DNA of 64,000 nucleotides, taken from contig JARLGU010000012.1 in NCBI GenBank assembly GCA_031292625.1, positions 186,001 to 250,000 on the forward strand. Reading direction: 5' to 3'. Within the stretch, counting starts at the first letter, position 1. Each line of letters starts with the position of its first letter. A program made the translations under genes and the position numbers. Shown in pieces: positions 43,634 to 53,390 of the stretch. The stretch is from Capsulimonadaceae bacterium (lineage in GTDB: Bacteria > Armatimonadota > Armatimonadia > Armatimonadales > Capsulimonadaceae). The notes beneath the pieces were generated by a model, which did no database searches, was not told the origin of the DNA, and saw only the letters and a program-made list of their open reading frames with translations.

Positions 43634-45285
43634 GCACGACAAGCACCTTTGACAACGAGACACGGGCGCGCGAAGCTTCAGCTCCGGCTTGGGCGTCGCT
43701 CCTTGTCCAGCATGCGCACTTTATCGCGCTGCTGGTCGTCATTGCCGCTTGCGTGACTGTTACGCATCTGCATAACGCCTTTATCAGCCTGTTTGAAGGC
43801 GGCGGCTATCTTTCGGGGGCGCGCCGCATTCTCGACGGGCAAGTGCCGTACCGCGATTTCTTCCTGATGTATTCGCCTCTACGATATTACTGGGCCGCAT
43901 TTTTGCTCAAGGCGACCCCCAGTCCAATCGATGCGCAGTGGCTGTTCTACGATTCGCTCAACTTCGCTTCAGCCATTGCCGCATATCTGACGGTGCGCCA
44001 ATTTACGCAGTCGAAAGCGCTTCAACTGCTCGCGCCCGTTGCGGCCTTTACGTGGTGCGCCGGATCCGAGCGGATGATATTCCCGCTGGCATGCGTTCTC
44101 TTGGCCGCTCTCGCCCGCCGGACCGGCCGCGAAACGGCGATGGTTGGCGCGGGCGTCGCGGCGGCTCTTGCCGGCTTTACGCTGCAGGATCTGCTTCCGT
44201 ATACCGCGGCCCCTGTGGTCGTCTGGCTCGTTGTCCTCTTGCTGATCGCTCGCAACGACGCGGATAGCGCCGGCGCCGCGAAGGTCGTCAAGCTGGGAGG
44301 CGCGTTTATCGGCGGAATCGCAGCCGGCACTTTGCCGATTGTGGCGGCAATGGCGGCGACGCATTCGCTGAGCGCATTTGTGCGGGATGTTTACGTGATC
44401 CCGATGCGCCACTATAACGAGCTTCCGCTGACCAGCTTTCCCAAGCTGACCGCGATGCCCGAAGCCGCTCCCGATGGCTCGCTTTGGGACCGCGTGCCGG
44501 GCGGGAAGCTCATTATCTGGTCGCTAAATACGCTGCCGTTCTTTTTCGTTCCGCTGGTGAGCCTGGCCGCCGCGGGTCTTTCACTAAGCGCGCTGGCGGC
44601 GCGCCGCAATCGGGATGCCGCAGCGGCGAGCCTGCTCGTAGCGCTGCTGGGACTGGGGCTGTTTCGGGCCGTGATGATGCGCCCCGACCTGCCGCATCTG
44701 CATGGGAATGCCCTGCCGGCCGCTTTGTCCGCTATAGGCTTATTGGATATTTTGGCGCTAACGCTTTCGCGGCGAGGCGGCGTCGTTGGGAAACTCGGCG
44801 TGCTTGCCGTGAGCGCGGCATGCGTCGGAATGCTGTTCTTCCTGCTGTACTCGCCGCTGAAAGATCTCAAGAGGCATGCGGTCACGTACCAGGTCGAAGC
44901 CGGCATGCGTCCGCGCACGACCATGGACAAATGGCCGCAGACATCGCAAGTGATCGAGTTCGTCGCCAAGCACTCCGCGCCGTCGGATAAGGTCTTCTAC
45001 GCGTCGACGATCCCGTTCCTTTATGTTCTGACAAATCGGAACAATCCGACTCGCTACGACTATTTCGACCCGATTATCGCAGGCGAGGTCGAGGGCGACG
45101 CTCTGCGGTCCCTGAACGCGGACCCGCCGCGCTATTGTGTTATCGAAGAGCGCCAGCCTCTTTGGAAGCGCGAGTTCGGCCGCGATTTTGCCGTGAATAT
45201 TCAGCGCTGGATCGCTGGTCGATATACGCCAGTGCAGCGCTACAACGATTTTGTGATCTACGGACGCAAACCCAGCTCATTATGA
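43630..45285 (+). CDS. GT-C fold membrane glycosyltransferase-like protein
   Basis: 551 residues with about ten membrane helices. The first extracytoplasmic loop (GARRILDGQVPYRDFFLMYS) matches the PMT/ArnT type pattern (acidic residue, then YxDF...Y.P) of GT-C enzymes that use polyprenyl-phosphate sugars. The final ~110 residues are soluble. It probably modifies the glycan on the outer face of the inner membrane. Its ATG overlaps the previous stop (ATGA), and its stop overlaps the next start in the same way. Confidence 0.7.
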   Translation: MSTTSTFDNETRAREASAPAWASLLVQHAHFIALLVVIAACVTVTHLHNAFISLFEGGGYLSGARRILDGQVPYRDFFLMYSPLRYYWAAFLLKATPSPIDAQWLFYDSLNFASAIAAYLTVRQFTQSKALQLLAPVAAFTWCAGSERMIFPLACVLLAALARRTGRETAMVGAGVAAALAGFTLQDLLPYTAAPVVVWLVVLLLIARNDADSAGAAKVVKLGGAFIGGIAAGTLPIVAAMAATHSLSAFVRDVYVIPMRHYNELPLTSFPKLTAMPEAAPDGSLWDRVPGGKLIIWSLNTLPFFFVPLVSLAAAGLSLSALAARRNRDAAAASLLVALLGLGLFRAVMMRPDLPHLHGNALPAALSAIGLLDILALTLSRRGGVVGKLGVLAVSAACVGMLFFLLYSPLKDLKRHAVTYQVEAGMRPRTTMDKWPQTSQVIEFVAKHSAPSDKVFYASTIPFLYVLTNRNNPTRYDYFDPIIAGEVEGDALRSLNADPPRYCVIEERQPLWKREFGRDFAVNIQRWIAGRYTPVQRYNDFVIYGRKPSSL

Positions 45286-46292
45286 AGATTGCCATTACAT
45301 CGCTCTATCTGCCGTCAGGCAGCAAGATTGGGGTCGGCTACCAGGTGCACTATTTGGCCAATGCGCTCGTGCGGCGGGACCATTCTGTAACCGTGTACAG
45401 CCAGACCGGGCCAAGCGATGACTCGCTTTACGATGTGGTTGTCGTGCCATCAGGCGAGCGGTTGCGCACCTTCCAGTTCGCGTGGAACTTGCGGCAGTAC
45501 GATTTTTCGCAATACGACGTGCTCAACGCGCATGGGGATGACTGGTTCTTGTGGGGGCGTCGCCGGCCGCGTCACGTGCACACGTTCCACGGTTCGTGTC
45601 TTGCGGAGATGATGCACTCCAAGACGCTCAAGGATAAGCTGCGCATGGGGGCTTTAGCGGCATGCGAGATGAACTCGCTGCTCGTAGCGGATGCGACCGT
45701 CGCAGTCTCTGAGAACACGCGGCGCTACATTCCGGGCGTGCAGAGCATCATTCCGTGCGGCGTGAACCTCGACGCATTTCAGCCAGGCAAGGTGCAGTCG
45801 GATCACCCGACCGTACTGTTCGTCGGCACCATGCATGGCCGCAAGCGCGGCGCAATGCTCGCGGAGGTGTTTGAACGCGAGGTGCGGTCGAAGGTGCCTG
45901 ATGCGGAGTTGTGGGCGGTTTGCGAGCAGCCGGTCGAAGGTCCCGGTATCCGCTGGATGGGCCGCGTTGCGCTCGACAAGTTGATCGATCTTTTCCAGCG
46001 AGCGTGGGTCTTTTGTTTGCCGAGCACATACGAGGGCTTTGGCGTTCCCTATATCGAGGCGATGGCATCGGGCACGCCGGTCGTCGCCAGCCCGAACCCT
46101 GGGGCGAACGAGGTGCTTGGACGCGGCAAGTACGGGAAAGTTGCCGAGGATGCGGATTTGGGCGGCGCGCTCGTCGAGCTTCTCGGCGACAGGAACCTGC
46201 GATCGACCCTTCGCGAGGCGGGTTTGGAGCGGGCGCAGCAATATAGCTGGCCGCGCATTTGCGAGATGTACGAGGCGGTATATGCGGGATAG
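45282..46292 (+). CDS. GT4 family glycosyltransferase
   Basis: 336 residues from ATG 45282, which overlaps the previous stop. MKIAITSLYLPSGSKIGVGY starts the GT-B N-domain and PSTYEGFGVPYIEAMASGTP near residue 246 carries E-X7-E. It is shorter than most GT4 enzymes (about 360-400). Adds a sugar to the exopolysaccharide repeat unit. It overlaps the next gene by 11 bp. A longer frame from 45135 would run through the coding end of the upstream gene and is not used. Confidence 0.85.
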   Translation: MKIAITSLYLPSGSKIGVGYQVHYLANALVRRDHSVTVYSQTGPSDDSLYDVVVVPSGERLRTFQFAWNLRQYDFSQYDVLNAHGDDWFLWGRRRPRHVHTFHGSCLAEMMHSKTLKDKLRMGALAACEMNSLLVADATVAVSENTRRYIPGVQSIIPCGVNLDAFQPGKVQSDHPTVLFVGTMHGRKRGAMLAEVFEREVRSKVPDAELWAVCEQPVEGPGIRWMGRVALDKLIDLFQRAWVFCLPSTYEGFGVPYIEAMASGTPVVASPNPGANEVLGRGKYGKVAEDADLGGALVELLGDRNLRSTLREAGLERAQQYSWPRICEMYEAVYAG

Positions 46293-47499
46293 CGCAACCA
46301 ATCAGCTCGAAAAGGGATCGACGATCGCCTACTTTGCGAGCGCCTACTACCCAAGTGTGGGAGGCGTACAAGAGGTCGTTCGTCAGCTCGCTCTTCGACG
46401 GGCCCGCAGCGGCGGCAACTCGCTGATTATCACGAACCGCTGGCCGAAGGACCTTCCCGCGAGCGGCATTTACGAGGGGACGCCGGTTCGCCGCTACGTG
46501 TTTCGCGTGCCGGAAAATACGCCGAAGCAAATGGGCGGCGCGTTGCTGTTCGGTCCCGCGACCCTGGCATCAATCGTCGCCGAACTTCGGCGACATCGAG
46601 TGGACCTGATCAACGTTCATTGCATCAGTTCCAACGCGTTTTACGCGCTGTGGGCCAAAAGAGTGACGGGCTTGCCGCTTGTCGTGAGCTTGCACGGCGA
46701 ACTCACGGTCGATGCAACCGGTTTGTTTCAGCGTTCCGTGTTTGCGCGGAGCCTTATGCGGGAGGTTCTACGCGAGGCCGACGCGATTACGGCATGTTCG
46801 GCCAAGTCGCTTGCGGAAGCGGAGGAATTTTACGGCGCGCCGTTCGGGCGGCGAGCCAGCGTGGTTTACAGCGGCGTGGATGTCAGCGAGTTCGCGGGCG
46901 TGGCTGGGTACGCCCATAAGCAGCCCTATCTGCTGGCGATCGGACGGCTTGAGCGGCCGAAGGGATTCGACGTGCTCCTCGAGGCGTTTCGCACGGTTCT
47001 CGACGGGGGTAAGGACGTGGATTTGCTGATCGCTGGCGAAGGCGGCGAGGAAGTCGCGCTCCGTGCAAGAGCCGCGGATCTCGGTCTGGATCGGCGTGTC
47101 CGCTTCCTGGGGCGCGCGGACCGGCGCTTAGTGCCGCAATTGTTTGCGGGATGTCTGTTTTTCGTACTGCCGTCGCGGGTTGAGCCGATGGGCATTGTCA
47201 ATTTGGAGGCAATGAGCGCGGGGAAGGCGGTCGTTGCGAGCAATACCGGCGGGGTTTCGGAACTGGTCCGCGATGGAGAGACTGGGCTTCTCGTTGAGCC
47301 TGCCAACGCGCGGCAACTCGCGTCCGCGATGACTCGGCTGATTGACGATGCGCCTTTGCGCGAGAAGCTAGGCCGTGCAGGGCGCACGCGGGCGAACCTC
47401 TTCGACTGGTCGGTCAGCGCGTCCAAGTTCGAGGAGATTTACGAATACCTGATCGGACCGGCGAGCGGGGCAAGCCTTGCGCCGCTGGGGGAGATGTGA
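46282..47499 (+). CDS. GT4 family glycosyltransferase
   Basis: 405 residues from ATG 46282. The glycine-rich N-terminal loop YYPSVGGVQEVVRQLA, the C-domain entry AIGRLERPKGFDVLLEAF and SRVEPMGIVNLEAMSAGKAVVAS (E-X7-E) are standard GT4 features. Overlaps the upstream gene by 11 bp and ends 5 bp before the preferred start of the next gene. Confidence 0.87.
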   Translation: MRDSATNQLEKGSTIAYFASAYYPSVGGVQEVVRQLALRRARSGGNSLIITNRWPKDLPASGIYEGTPVRRYVFRVPENTPKQMGGALLFGPATLASIVAELRRHRVDLINVHCISSNAFYALWAKRVTGLPLVVSLHGELTVDATGLFQRSVFARSLMREVLREADAITACSAKSLAEAEEFYGAPFGRRASVVYSGVDVSEFAGVAGYAHKQPYLLAIGRLERPKGFDVLLEAFRTVLDGGKDVDLLIAGEGGEEVALRARAADLGLDRRVRFLGRADRRLVPQLFAGCLFFVLPSRVEPMGIVNLEAMSAGKAVVASNTGGVSELVRDGETGLLVEPANARQLASAMTRLIDDAPLREKLGRAGRTRANLFDWSVSASKFEEIYEYLIGPASGASLAPLGEM

Positions 47500-47504
47500 T
47501 AGAG

Positions 47505-48632
47505 ATGCCGACGCTCTGCATGGTTCACGAAGGGATTGGAAACTACAGCGCAATCGCGCGAGTTGCCGCGAGCGGCGTTCGCCAGGCGTTGGCGGCCGGA
47601 TGGCGGGTAACCGTCGTGGCCGAGCGGCTGGACGAGTCGCTGGCGAAGCAGGTCGAGTGGCTCAAACTCTACGTCCCGCGCAAGGTCTTCGCGGTGAAAT
47701 GGCTGGTTGCCCGATCCGCGATTAGGGCTGCGATGGGCGGGCGTACATTTGATGTCGTCCATGTCCATCAACCCCAAGTTGCATCGCTGGCGGATGTCAT
47801 GCAATGCCATTACTTGACGCGAGCGGCTTACGAATATGACTGTCTGGAACAGGGCGATACGCTCAGGTCGCGCCTGACGCGTCTGCAGGAGTTGGTGGTT
47901 CTTCGCGCGGAGGACTACTATTTCCGACGCTGGAACCCCGCGACGCATATGCTGTTCGATAGCGCACTTACGCAAAGCGAGTTTAACCGGATGTACGGCC
48001 CGCCGGCCAAGCAGGACGTTTTGCTGTATCCGTTTCCGCCCGCGCGCATTCCGTCGGCCGGCGAGCGGCTTGAAGCGCGGCGCAAGATGGTCGGCGAACG
48101 TCAGGGGACGGTCGTTGGATATTTGGGCGGAATTCAGGAGCGCAAGGGTTACCGGCGTCTGGTCGAAGCGGTAAAGGCCGATCCGGGTCTCGTCTTGCTC
48201 ATGGGCGGCCAGTATACGGACGCTTTTACCGACGCGGATCTTGGCGATCGTTTGGTGACGCGCGGATTGGTGGACGATTTAGCGACATTTTATGCGGCCT
48301 GCGATGTCTTTGCGATCCCGAGCCGATTCGAGCCGTTCGGGCTGGTTGCGTTTGAAGCGGCGGCGCGGGGCGTGCCGGTCATTGGAACGGCTGAAGTGGG
48401 CGCGCTCCCGCATTTGGCTGAGTTCGGCGCGGGCCGGACGTGGGATCCGGGGACTCCGCTGGGGAACGTGGCGCGCGAGATGGCGGCGGACCGGGATCGG
48501 TGCGCCGCGATCGCGGGAAGGCTGGAGGACGAATACTGCGAGGGCTCGTACGGTCACAGGCTGCTCGCCGTATATGACAAGGTCCTGCGACTCAAAAAGC
48601 GCGCCTCGGCGCCGATTCTTGCCGCGGAATAG
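47505..48632 (+). CDS. GT4 family glycosyltransferase
   Basis: 375 residues from ATG 47505; GGGGGAG lies ~11 bases upstream, whereas GTG 47496 is too close to it. N-domain VHEGIGNYSAIARVAASG, C-domain GYLGGIQERKGYRRLVEA, and SRFEPFGLVAFEAAARGVPVI with E-X7-E. It is one of nine GT-B enzymes in the locus. The donor sugar is unknown. Confidence 0.85.
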   Translation: MPTLCMVHEGIGNYSAIARVAASGVRQALAAGWRVTVVAERLDESLAKQVEWLKLYVPRKVFAVKWLVARSAIRAAMGGRTFDVVHVHQPQVASLADVMQCHYLTRAAYEYDCLEQGDTLRSRLTRLQELVVLRAEDYYFRRWNPATHMLFDSALTQSEFNRMYGPPAKQDVLLYPFPPARIPSAGERLEARRKMVGERQGTVVGYLGGIQERKGYRRLVEAVKADPGLVLLMGGQYTDAFTDADLGDRLVTRGLVDDLATFYAACDVFAIPSRFEPFGLVAFEAAARGVPVIGTAEVGALPHLAEFGAGRTWDPGTPLGNVAREMAADRDRCAAIAGRLEDEYCEGSYGHRLLAVYDKVLRLKKRASAPILAAE

Positions 48633-48668
48633 CGGTCTCGCCGGAAATCGACCGGTTCGGAGGAAAGT

Positions 48669-49886
48669 ATGACGTCCATTGCGCAGACTACGGGTTCAGC
48701 GGCAAAGCCGACGGAAAGCAGGCTTGCGGGAGGCCTTATGGCGCGCGATCACTTCCTGCAAATCCCTACGCCGGGCGATCACTATTCGTTTACGACAGGC
48801 AGCGCAATCATGACGCTGATTTATGAACTTGCACGCAAGCACGCAGCCGCCGGCGGTCAAAGCACGATCGTGGTGGGATCTGGAACGCGGCACGACTATC
48901 CGGTTGGCGAATGCATTGAGGTTGGGTTTAAGGGGTTGCCGAGCGGCTGGCGCAAGGCGGTAGATATTGCGCTAGGGCGTGCCGGACTGCCGCGGATCAT
49001 GTCGAACGCGGCGTACGCCCCGGCGAGGGAAGCAATCGATCCCGAATTCGAAGGTCATATCTTCTTGCAAAACGCTCCGGGACCGATCGGCATGATCAAA
49101 TCGCACGCGCCAAAGGCCCGCGTCTACCTGCATGCGCACAACACGCTGTTTAAGACGTACTCGGATCGCGAAGTTGCGGATACGGTTGCGGCAGCGGATT
49201 TGATTATCTGCAATTGCGAGTTTCTGGCAAACGAGATCGCGCCCAGGCTGCACGGACGGAACTCATCTAAAATTCGCATTTTTCACAACGGCGTCGATAC
49301 CGAACGCTTTACGCCAATGCCCGAGATGCGCGATCCCGAAGTGGTCAACATTCTCTTCGTCGCTCGCATGGTGCCTGAAAAGGGAGCCGACCTGTTGATC
49401 AAGGCTGCAAATAAGCTGACGACCAAGCGCAAATACAAGATCACGATCGTCGGCAACCAGGGCTTCTCCGCAACGGATCCGCTTTCGCCCTACGAGATCG
49501 AGTTGCGTAAGCTGGCCGCCCCGCTTGGCGACAAGATTGCGTTCATGCCGTTCATCGACCGGCATCAAATCCTGCCGGTCTATCAGGCTGCGGATATCTT
49601 CTGCGCGCCATCGAACTGGAACGAACCGTGTACGCTAACGATCCCGGAGGCGATGTCCTGCGGGACGCCGACGATTGCATCGCGCAAGGGCGGCATTCCG
49701 GAGATCGCCGGGGATGCGGTGCTGTATTTCGATCCGCCGAACACCGACCAGCTTGCCGAGCAGCTAACGTATCTGATTGACGACGACAAAGCGCGTCACG
49801 ATTGGGGGCTCAGCTCGCGGGCTCGCGCCGAATCGCTCGACTGGGCGATCCGCTACGACGTCTTGCGGCACGTGTTGAAATCGTAG
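48669..49886 (+). CDS. GT4 family glycosyltransferase
   Basis: 405 residues with GGAGGAAAG before the ATG. After ~25 unstructured residues the GT-B fold starts (DHYSFTTGSAIMTLIYELAR). LFVARMVPEKGADLLIKAAN opens the C-domain and NEPCTLTIPEAMSCGTPTIAS near residue 318 gives E-X7-E. The 36-bp gap and strong ribosome site before it suggest independent translation within the operon. Confidence 0.86.
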   Translation: MTSIAQTTGSAAKPTESRLAGGLMARDHFLQIPTPGDHYSFTTGSAIMTLIYELARKHAAAGGQSTIVVGSGTRHDYPVGECIEVGFKGLPSGWRKAVDIALGRAGLPRIMSNAAYAPAREAIDPEFEGHIFLQNAPGPIGMIKSHAPKARVYLHAHNTLFKTYSDREVADTVAAADLIICNCEFLANEIAPRLHGRNSSKIRIFHNGVDTERFTPMPEMRDPEVVNILFVARMVPEKGADLLIKAANKLTTKRKYKITIVGNQGFSATDPLSPYEIELRKLAAPLGDKIAFMPFIDRHQILPVYQAADIFCAPSNWNEPCTLTIPEAMSCGTPTIASRKGGIPEIAGDAVLYFDPPNTDQLAEQLTYLIDDDKARHDWGLSSRARAESLDWAIRYDVLRHVLKS

Positions 49887-49909
49887 AACGTTTCGATTGA
49901 GGAGCAGAC

Positions 49910-51124
49910 ATGCACGATACCATCGTGATCGGAATGGAAAACTGGGACGGGGTCTGGCGGAGGATGCAGCCGGTGACGCAGGGAATTGCGCGGCGCAATC
50001 CGGGCGGCAAGCACTTGTTCGTCGGTCTGTCCATCGATGTCTCGCACGCCGTTCGCAAAGGACGGCTGGCGGCAATCGCGCCAGCCTTGTCGTGGCCAAA
50101 ACCTCGGCTCGCGGATGGTGAGAGCAACGTCTACCTTCTCAATACCATTAAGCTTTTACCGGACACGCTGACGGCCGGAAGACTGTTTAACCAGGCCTTC
50201 GCGGCCGCGCAAATCCGTTCGGCCTGTCGCCAACTGGGCATCGTCAGGCCCGTGCTCTATATGAACCCGCACTACGCGGCGAGCCTCGTGGGACATATGG
50301 ATGAATGCGCCGCGATTTACGATATCGGAGACGACTGGACCAGCCTGCCGCAGAAAGAGGCGACGCGCCGGCGCACGATCCGCGAGGACCGCGAGCTCTG
50401 TGCAAAGGCGGACGCCGTGGTCGTCGTATCCGAGACGCTCTTTGAGCTCAAGCGGCCGATGACAAAAAAACTGTATCACATTCCGAACGGCGTCGACGTC
50501 GACCGCTACCTTCGCGTGCTGGGGGACAAAATCGCGCCGCTGCCGCTTACGTCTGAATGGAAGCGGCCCGTTGCTGCCTACACGGGGACTCTGCACAAGG
50601 ATCGCGTGGACCTGGATCTGGTCGTCGAGATCGCGAATCGTTTGCCGGACGTCACGTTGGTATTCGTTGGCCCCGTCCAGCTCGACGATGCCAACCGTCG
50701 CAAGATTACCGCTCCGGGGAACGTTGTGCTCGCGGGCGAAGTGGCGTACGGCGATGTTCCGGCCGTGATGGCGGGGTTCGACGTCTGCATGGTTCCGCAC
50801 AGGGTGACGCCGTTTACGATGAGCCTTTCGCCGCTCAAGCTGTACGAGTATCTTGCGTCGGGTCTGCCGATTGTTGCGACTCCGGTCAGCGGCTTTCGCG
50901 ACTATCCCGATCTGATCCATCTTGCCAGCGACGCCGATGCGTTCGCAGCCGGGATCCGCTCCGCGTTGGCGGAGCCGGCGGCTCAGGGAGCGGCGCGGCA
51001 AACGTTGGCGCGGGAGCACTCATGGGACAAGCGGTTCGACGCGATTGAGGCGGTGATCATCGAAAGCATCAACCAGAGAACGGAGGAAATCTCATGCCGG
51101 CAGTCCGTCCCAAGCTATCGGTAA
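49910..51124 (+). CDS. GT-B glycosyltransferase, TuaH-like
   Basis: 404 residues with GAGGAG before the ATG. N-terminus DTIVIGMENWDGVWRR and SPLKLYEYLASGLPIVATPV near residue 306 in place of the usual E-X7-E: the pattern seen in TuaH/WsaF-like enzymes of teichuronic acid and EPS loci. DIGDDWTSLPQKEA near residue 140 is also typical of that group. It overlaps the next gene by 31 bp. Confidence 0.8.
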   Translation: MHDTIVIGMENWDGVWRRMQPVTQGIARRNPGGKHLFVGLSIDVSHAVRKGRLAAIAPALSWPKPRLADGESNVYLLNTIKLLPDTLTAGRLFNQAFAAAQIRSACRQLGIVRPVLYMNPHYAASLVGHMDECAAIYDIGDDWTSLPQKEATRRRTIREDRELCAKADAVVVVSETLFELKRPMTKKLYHIPNGVDVDRYLRVLGDKIAPLPLTSEWKRPVAAYTGTLHKDRVDLDLVVEIANRLPDVTLVFVGPVQLDDANRRKITAPGNVVLAGEVAYGDVPAVMAGFDVCMVPHRVTPFTMSLSPLKLYEYLASGLPIVATPVSGFRDYPDLIHLASDADAFAAGIRSALAEPAAQGAARQTLAREHSWDKRFDAIEAVIIESINQRTEEISCRQSVPSYR

Positions 51125-52071
51125 TCATCGTGAGCTACAACACGCGCGAGATGACTCTCTCCTGCCTGTCAACGCTTTACGCCGGGCTCGGCGACGTGAG
51201 CGCAGAGGTCTGGATGGTCGATAACGGCAGCGTGGACGGCAGTGTCGCGGCAGTGCGCGCGGCATATCCGGACGTTTTGGTGATCGATACCGGCGAGAAC
51301 CTCGGCTTCGGCGTCGCGAACAATCGGGCCATGGAGCAGGCGTCCGGCGACTACTTCCTGCTGCTCAACAGCGATGCGTTCCCGATTGGCGACGCCGTTA
51401 CGCAACTGACGGCATACATGGACCAACACCCGCGGGTTGGCGTGGCGGGGCCCCGGCTGCTGAACGCCGACGGCACTCTGCAGCTTTCGTGCTTCCGGTT
51501 TCCGTCGCCGTTACAGGCCTGGATGGAGAACCTTTGGATTACGAAGCTGTTTGCGAATCACGCGGTGGCCGGGGATTACAGGCGGTGGGCGCATGACCGG
51601 GAGCGTGACGTGGATTTTGTAATCGGAGCTTGTATGATCGTACGGCGCGAGGTCTTTGAAAAGGTTGGCGGGTTCGATCCGCGATTCTTTATGTATGCCG
51701 AGGAGACGGATTGGCAGCGCCGTATTCACGATGCCGGCTGGACCGTGGCGTTCACGCCATCGGCCGACGTGACGCACTGGGGCGGCGCGAGCGGACTGGC
51801 GTCGGCGGGCAAGACGCGCGAATATTTCTTTGCCAGCCTGGATCGGTACGTCCGCAAGCATCACGGTGTTACGGGACTCATTTCCATGCGGCTCGCGATG
51901 ATTGCCGGCAGCCTCATGCGCACCATCGTATGGACGCTTGCGTCTGTCGCGCCTAAACGGCGGGAGCACGCGGCCGCGAAGCTGCGGCTGCAGACTTGGT
52001 TGCTGGCGCGCCAGACCACGAACTGGGCTGTCGCAAATGGGGACGGATCTGGAAGGCGGCGGAGCGGATGA
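51094..52071 (+). CDS. GT2 family glycosyltransferase, rhamnosyltransferase-like
   Basis: 325 residues. LSVIIVSYNTREMTLSCL at the N-terminus, GENLGFGVANNRAMEQASGD near residue 68 and LLLNSDAFP near 90 match the WbbL-type GT2 group, many of which transfer rhamnose. EETDWQRRIHDAGW near 205 contains the catalytic-base region. The N-terminus overlaps the previous gene by 31 bp. Donor assignment is by family resemblance only. Confidence 0.85.
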   Translation: MPAVRPKLSVIIVSYNTREMTLSCLSTLYAGLGDVSAEVWMVDNGSVDGSVAAVRAAYPDVLVIDTGENLGFGVANNRAMEQASGDYFLLLNSDAFPIGDAVTQLTAYMDQHPRVGVAGPRLLNADGTLQLSCFRFPSPLQAWMENLWITKLFANHAVAGDYRRWAHDRERDVDFVIGACMIVRREVFEKVGGFDPRFFMYAEETDWQRRIHDAGWTVAFTPSADVTHWGGASGLASAGKTREYFFASLDRYVRKHHGVTGLISMRLAMIAGSLMRTIVWTLASVAPKRREHAAAKLRLQTWLLARQTTNWAVANGDGSGRRRSG

Positions 52072-53390
52072 AAGCGATCGATTTGGAAAGAGCGCCCAGC
52101 GAGGTGTCGCTGCTCAATATTATCTTGCGCGTCATCGGTATTGGCGTGGTGGTTGTTATTACCATCATGGAGCCGTTAATCGGGGTCGCGATCCTCTATG
52201 CGCTGGGGTACCTGATCCTTGCATTCCGCCGCCCGGACATCGCCATCTTACTGGTGTTCGCATCCTCGCCGTTCCAGTACGATTTGTCGGCTGGAGGCGC
52301 ATTTCGTTTTTCGATCGCCGAGATCAACCTTGTATTGACCTTCGTCGCGCTCGTCATGCTACGGATCGTCGACCATCGGCGCGTGAAGTATGGTCCCGCG
52401 TTCCTGCCTGTATTGCTTTACCTTGCCGTTTGCGCGATCGCGTCGGTGCACGATATGCACAACAGCAGCGCCTACGTCGCACTGCTGCAGATGTTTCTGT
52501 ACCTTGTAGTCGCCGTTATCGTCTTCTCGCAGTTCTTGCCGAAGCAGCAAACATGCATGTTGGCGCTGCGCGGCGCCGTCGTCGTATCGGTTTTCCTGGC
52601 GATCGCTCAGGCGCTGAACCCCGGCGATTACGTGTTGGGGCTGCACAAGAATGGTATCGGGGCGTCGCTTTCCTGCGGCCTTATTATCGCAGTGGACCTT
52701 TGGTTCGCGGAGAAGGACGTCAAACGCAAGCGGCTGCTCTTGGCGTCGCTGATCGTAATCACGCTTGGGCTGATTAGCGGACTCTCTCGCGGCGCATGGC
52801 TTGCGGCAGCTGCCGGATGCGGCGTGCTCACGATTGTTCGTAGAGAGTATCTGCTGCTGGCGCGCGGTGCGGTGATCGTCGGGCTCGTCTTCATGCTGGT
52901 CTGGTCGCGTCTTCCGTCGCAGTACCAGGAGTACACGGTCGGCTTCGACCCAGGGCGCCAAAACATCGCCTTGCGCTTGAACACGATCGGCTACACGCAG
53001 CAGCTTTTTCGCGCGAGCCCCCTTATTGGCAACGGGATCGCGATTCGTAAGGACATCGATGCGACGAACCTGTTCTGGATTACGCTGGCGGAAACCGGCG
53101 TGATCGGTTTGACGGCATTCTTATTTATGCACGCGGCGCTTCTCTACATCTTCTTCCAAGGTCTGCGCATTGTTCCCAGGGATAGCGCTTACGCGTCGAT
53201 CTATTCCATTGCAAGCGCCCTGCTCATCGCCCATTTTGCCCATGGACTGGTCGATCACTATTGGAGTCGCGGCGCGCTGATGATGGTGTGGGCGGCGGTT
53301 GGCATGGCGATTGGCGTGACGCTCCGTCTTGGGCCTACCGCGCCCCTTCGTCCGCTTGGAACGGGATCGGCGAAAGGGAGCTATATATGA
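52068..53390 (+). CDS. O-antigen ligase / polymerase-like membrane protein
   Basis: 440 residues from ATG 52068 overlapping the previous stop. About eleven membrane helices with the Wzy_C/WaaL signature region: GLSRGAWLAAAAG near residue 237, then a long extracytoplasmic loop, and DATNLFWITLAETGVIGLTA near 328. Ligases usually have His-Asn in the latter motif; Thr replaces His here. It could be the repeat-unit polymerase of this locus or a ligase. It is the only such protein in the locus. Confidence 0.78.
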   Translation: MKAIDLERAPSEVSLLNIILRVIGIGVVVVITIMEPLIGVAILYALGYLILAFRRPDIAILLVFASSPFQYDLSAGGAFRFSIAEINLVLTFVALVMLRIVDHRRVKYGPAFLPVLLYLAVCAIASVHDMHNSSAYVALLQMFLYLVVAVIVFSQFLPKQQTCMLALRGAVVVSVFLAIAQALNPGDYVLGLHKNGIGASLSCGLIIAVDLWFAEKDVKRKRLLLASLIVITLGLISGLSRGAWLAAAAGCGVLTIVRREYLLLARGAVIVGLVFMLVWSRLPSQYQEYTVGFDPGRQNIALRLNTIGYTQQLFRASPLIGNGIAIRKDIDATNLFWITLAETGVIGLTAFLFMHAALLYIFFQGLRIVPRDSAYASIYSIASALLIAHFAHGLVDHYWSRGALMMVWAAVGMAIGVTLRLGPTAPLRPLGTGSAKGSYI

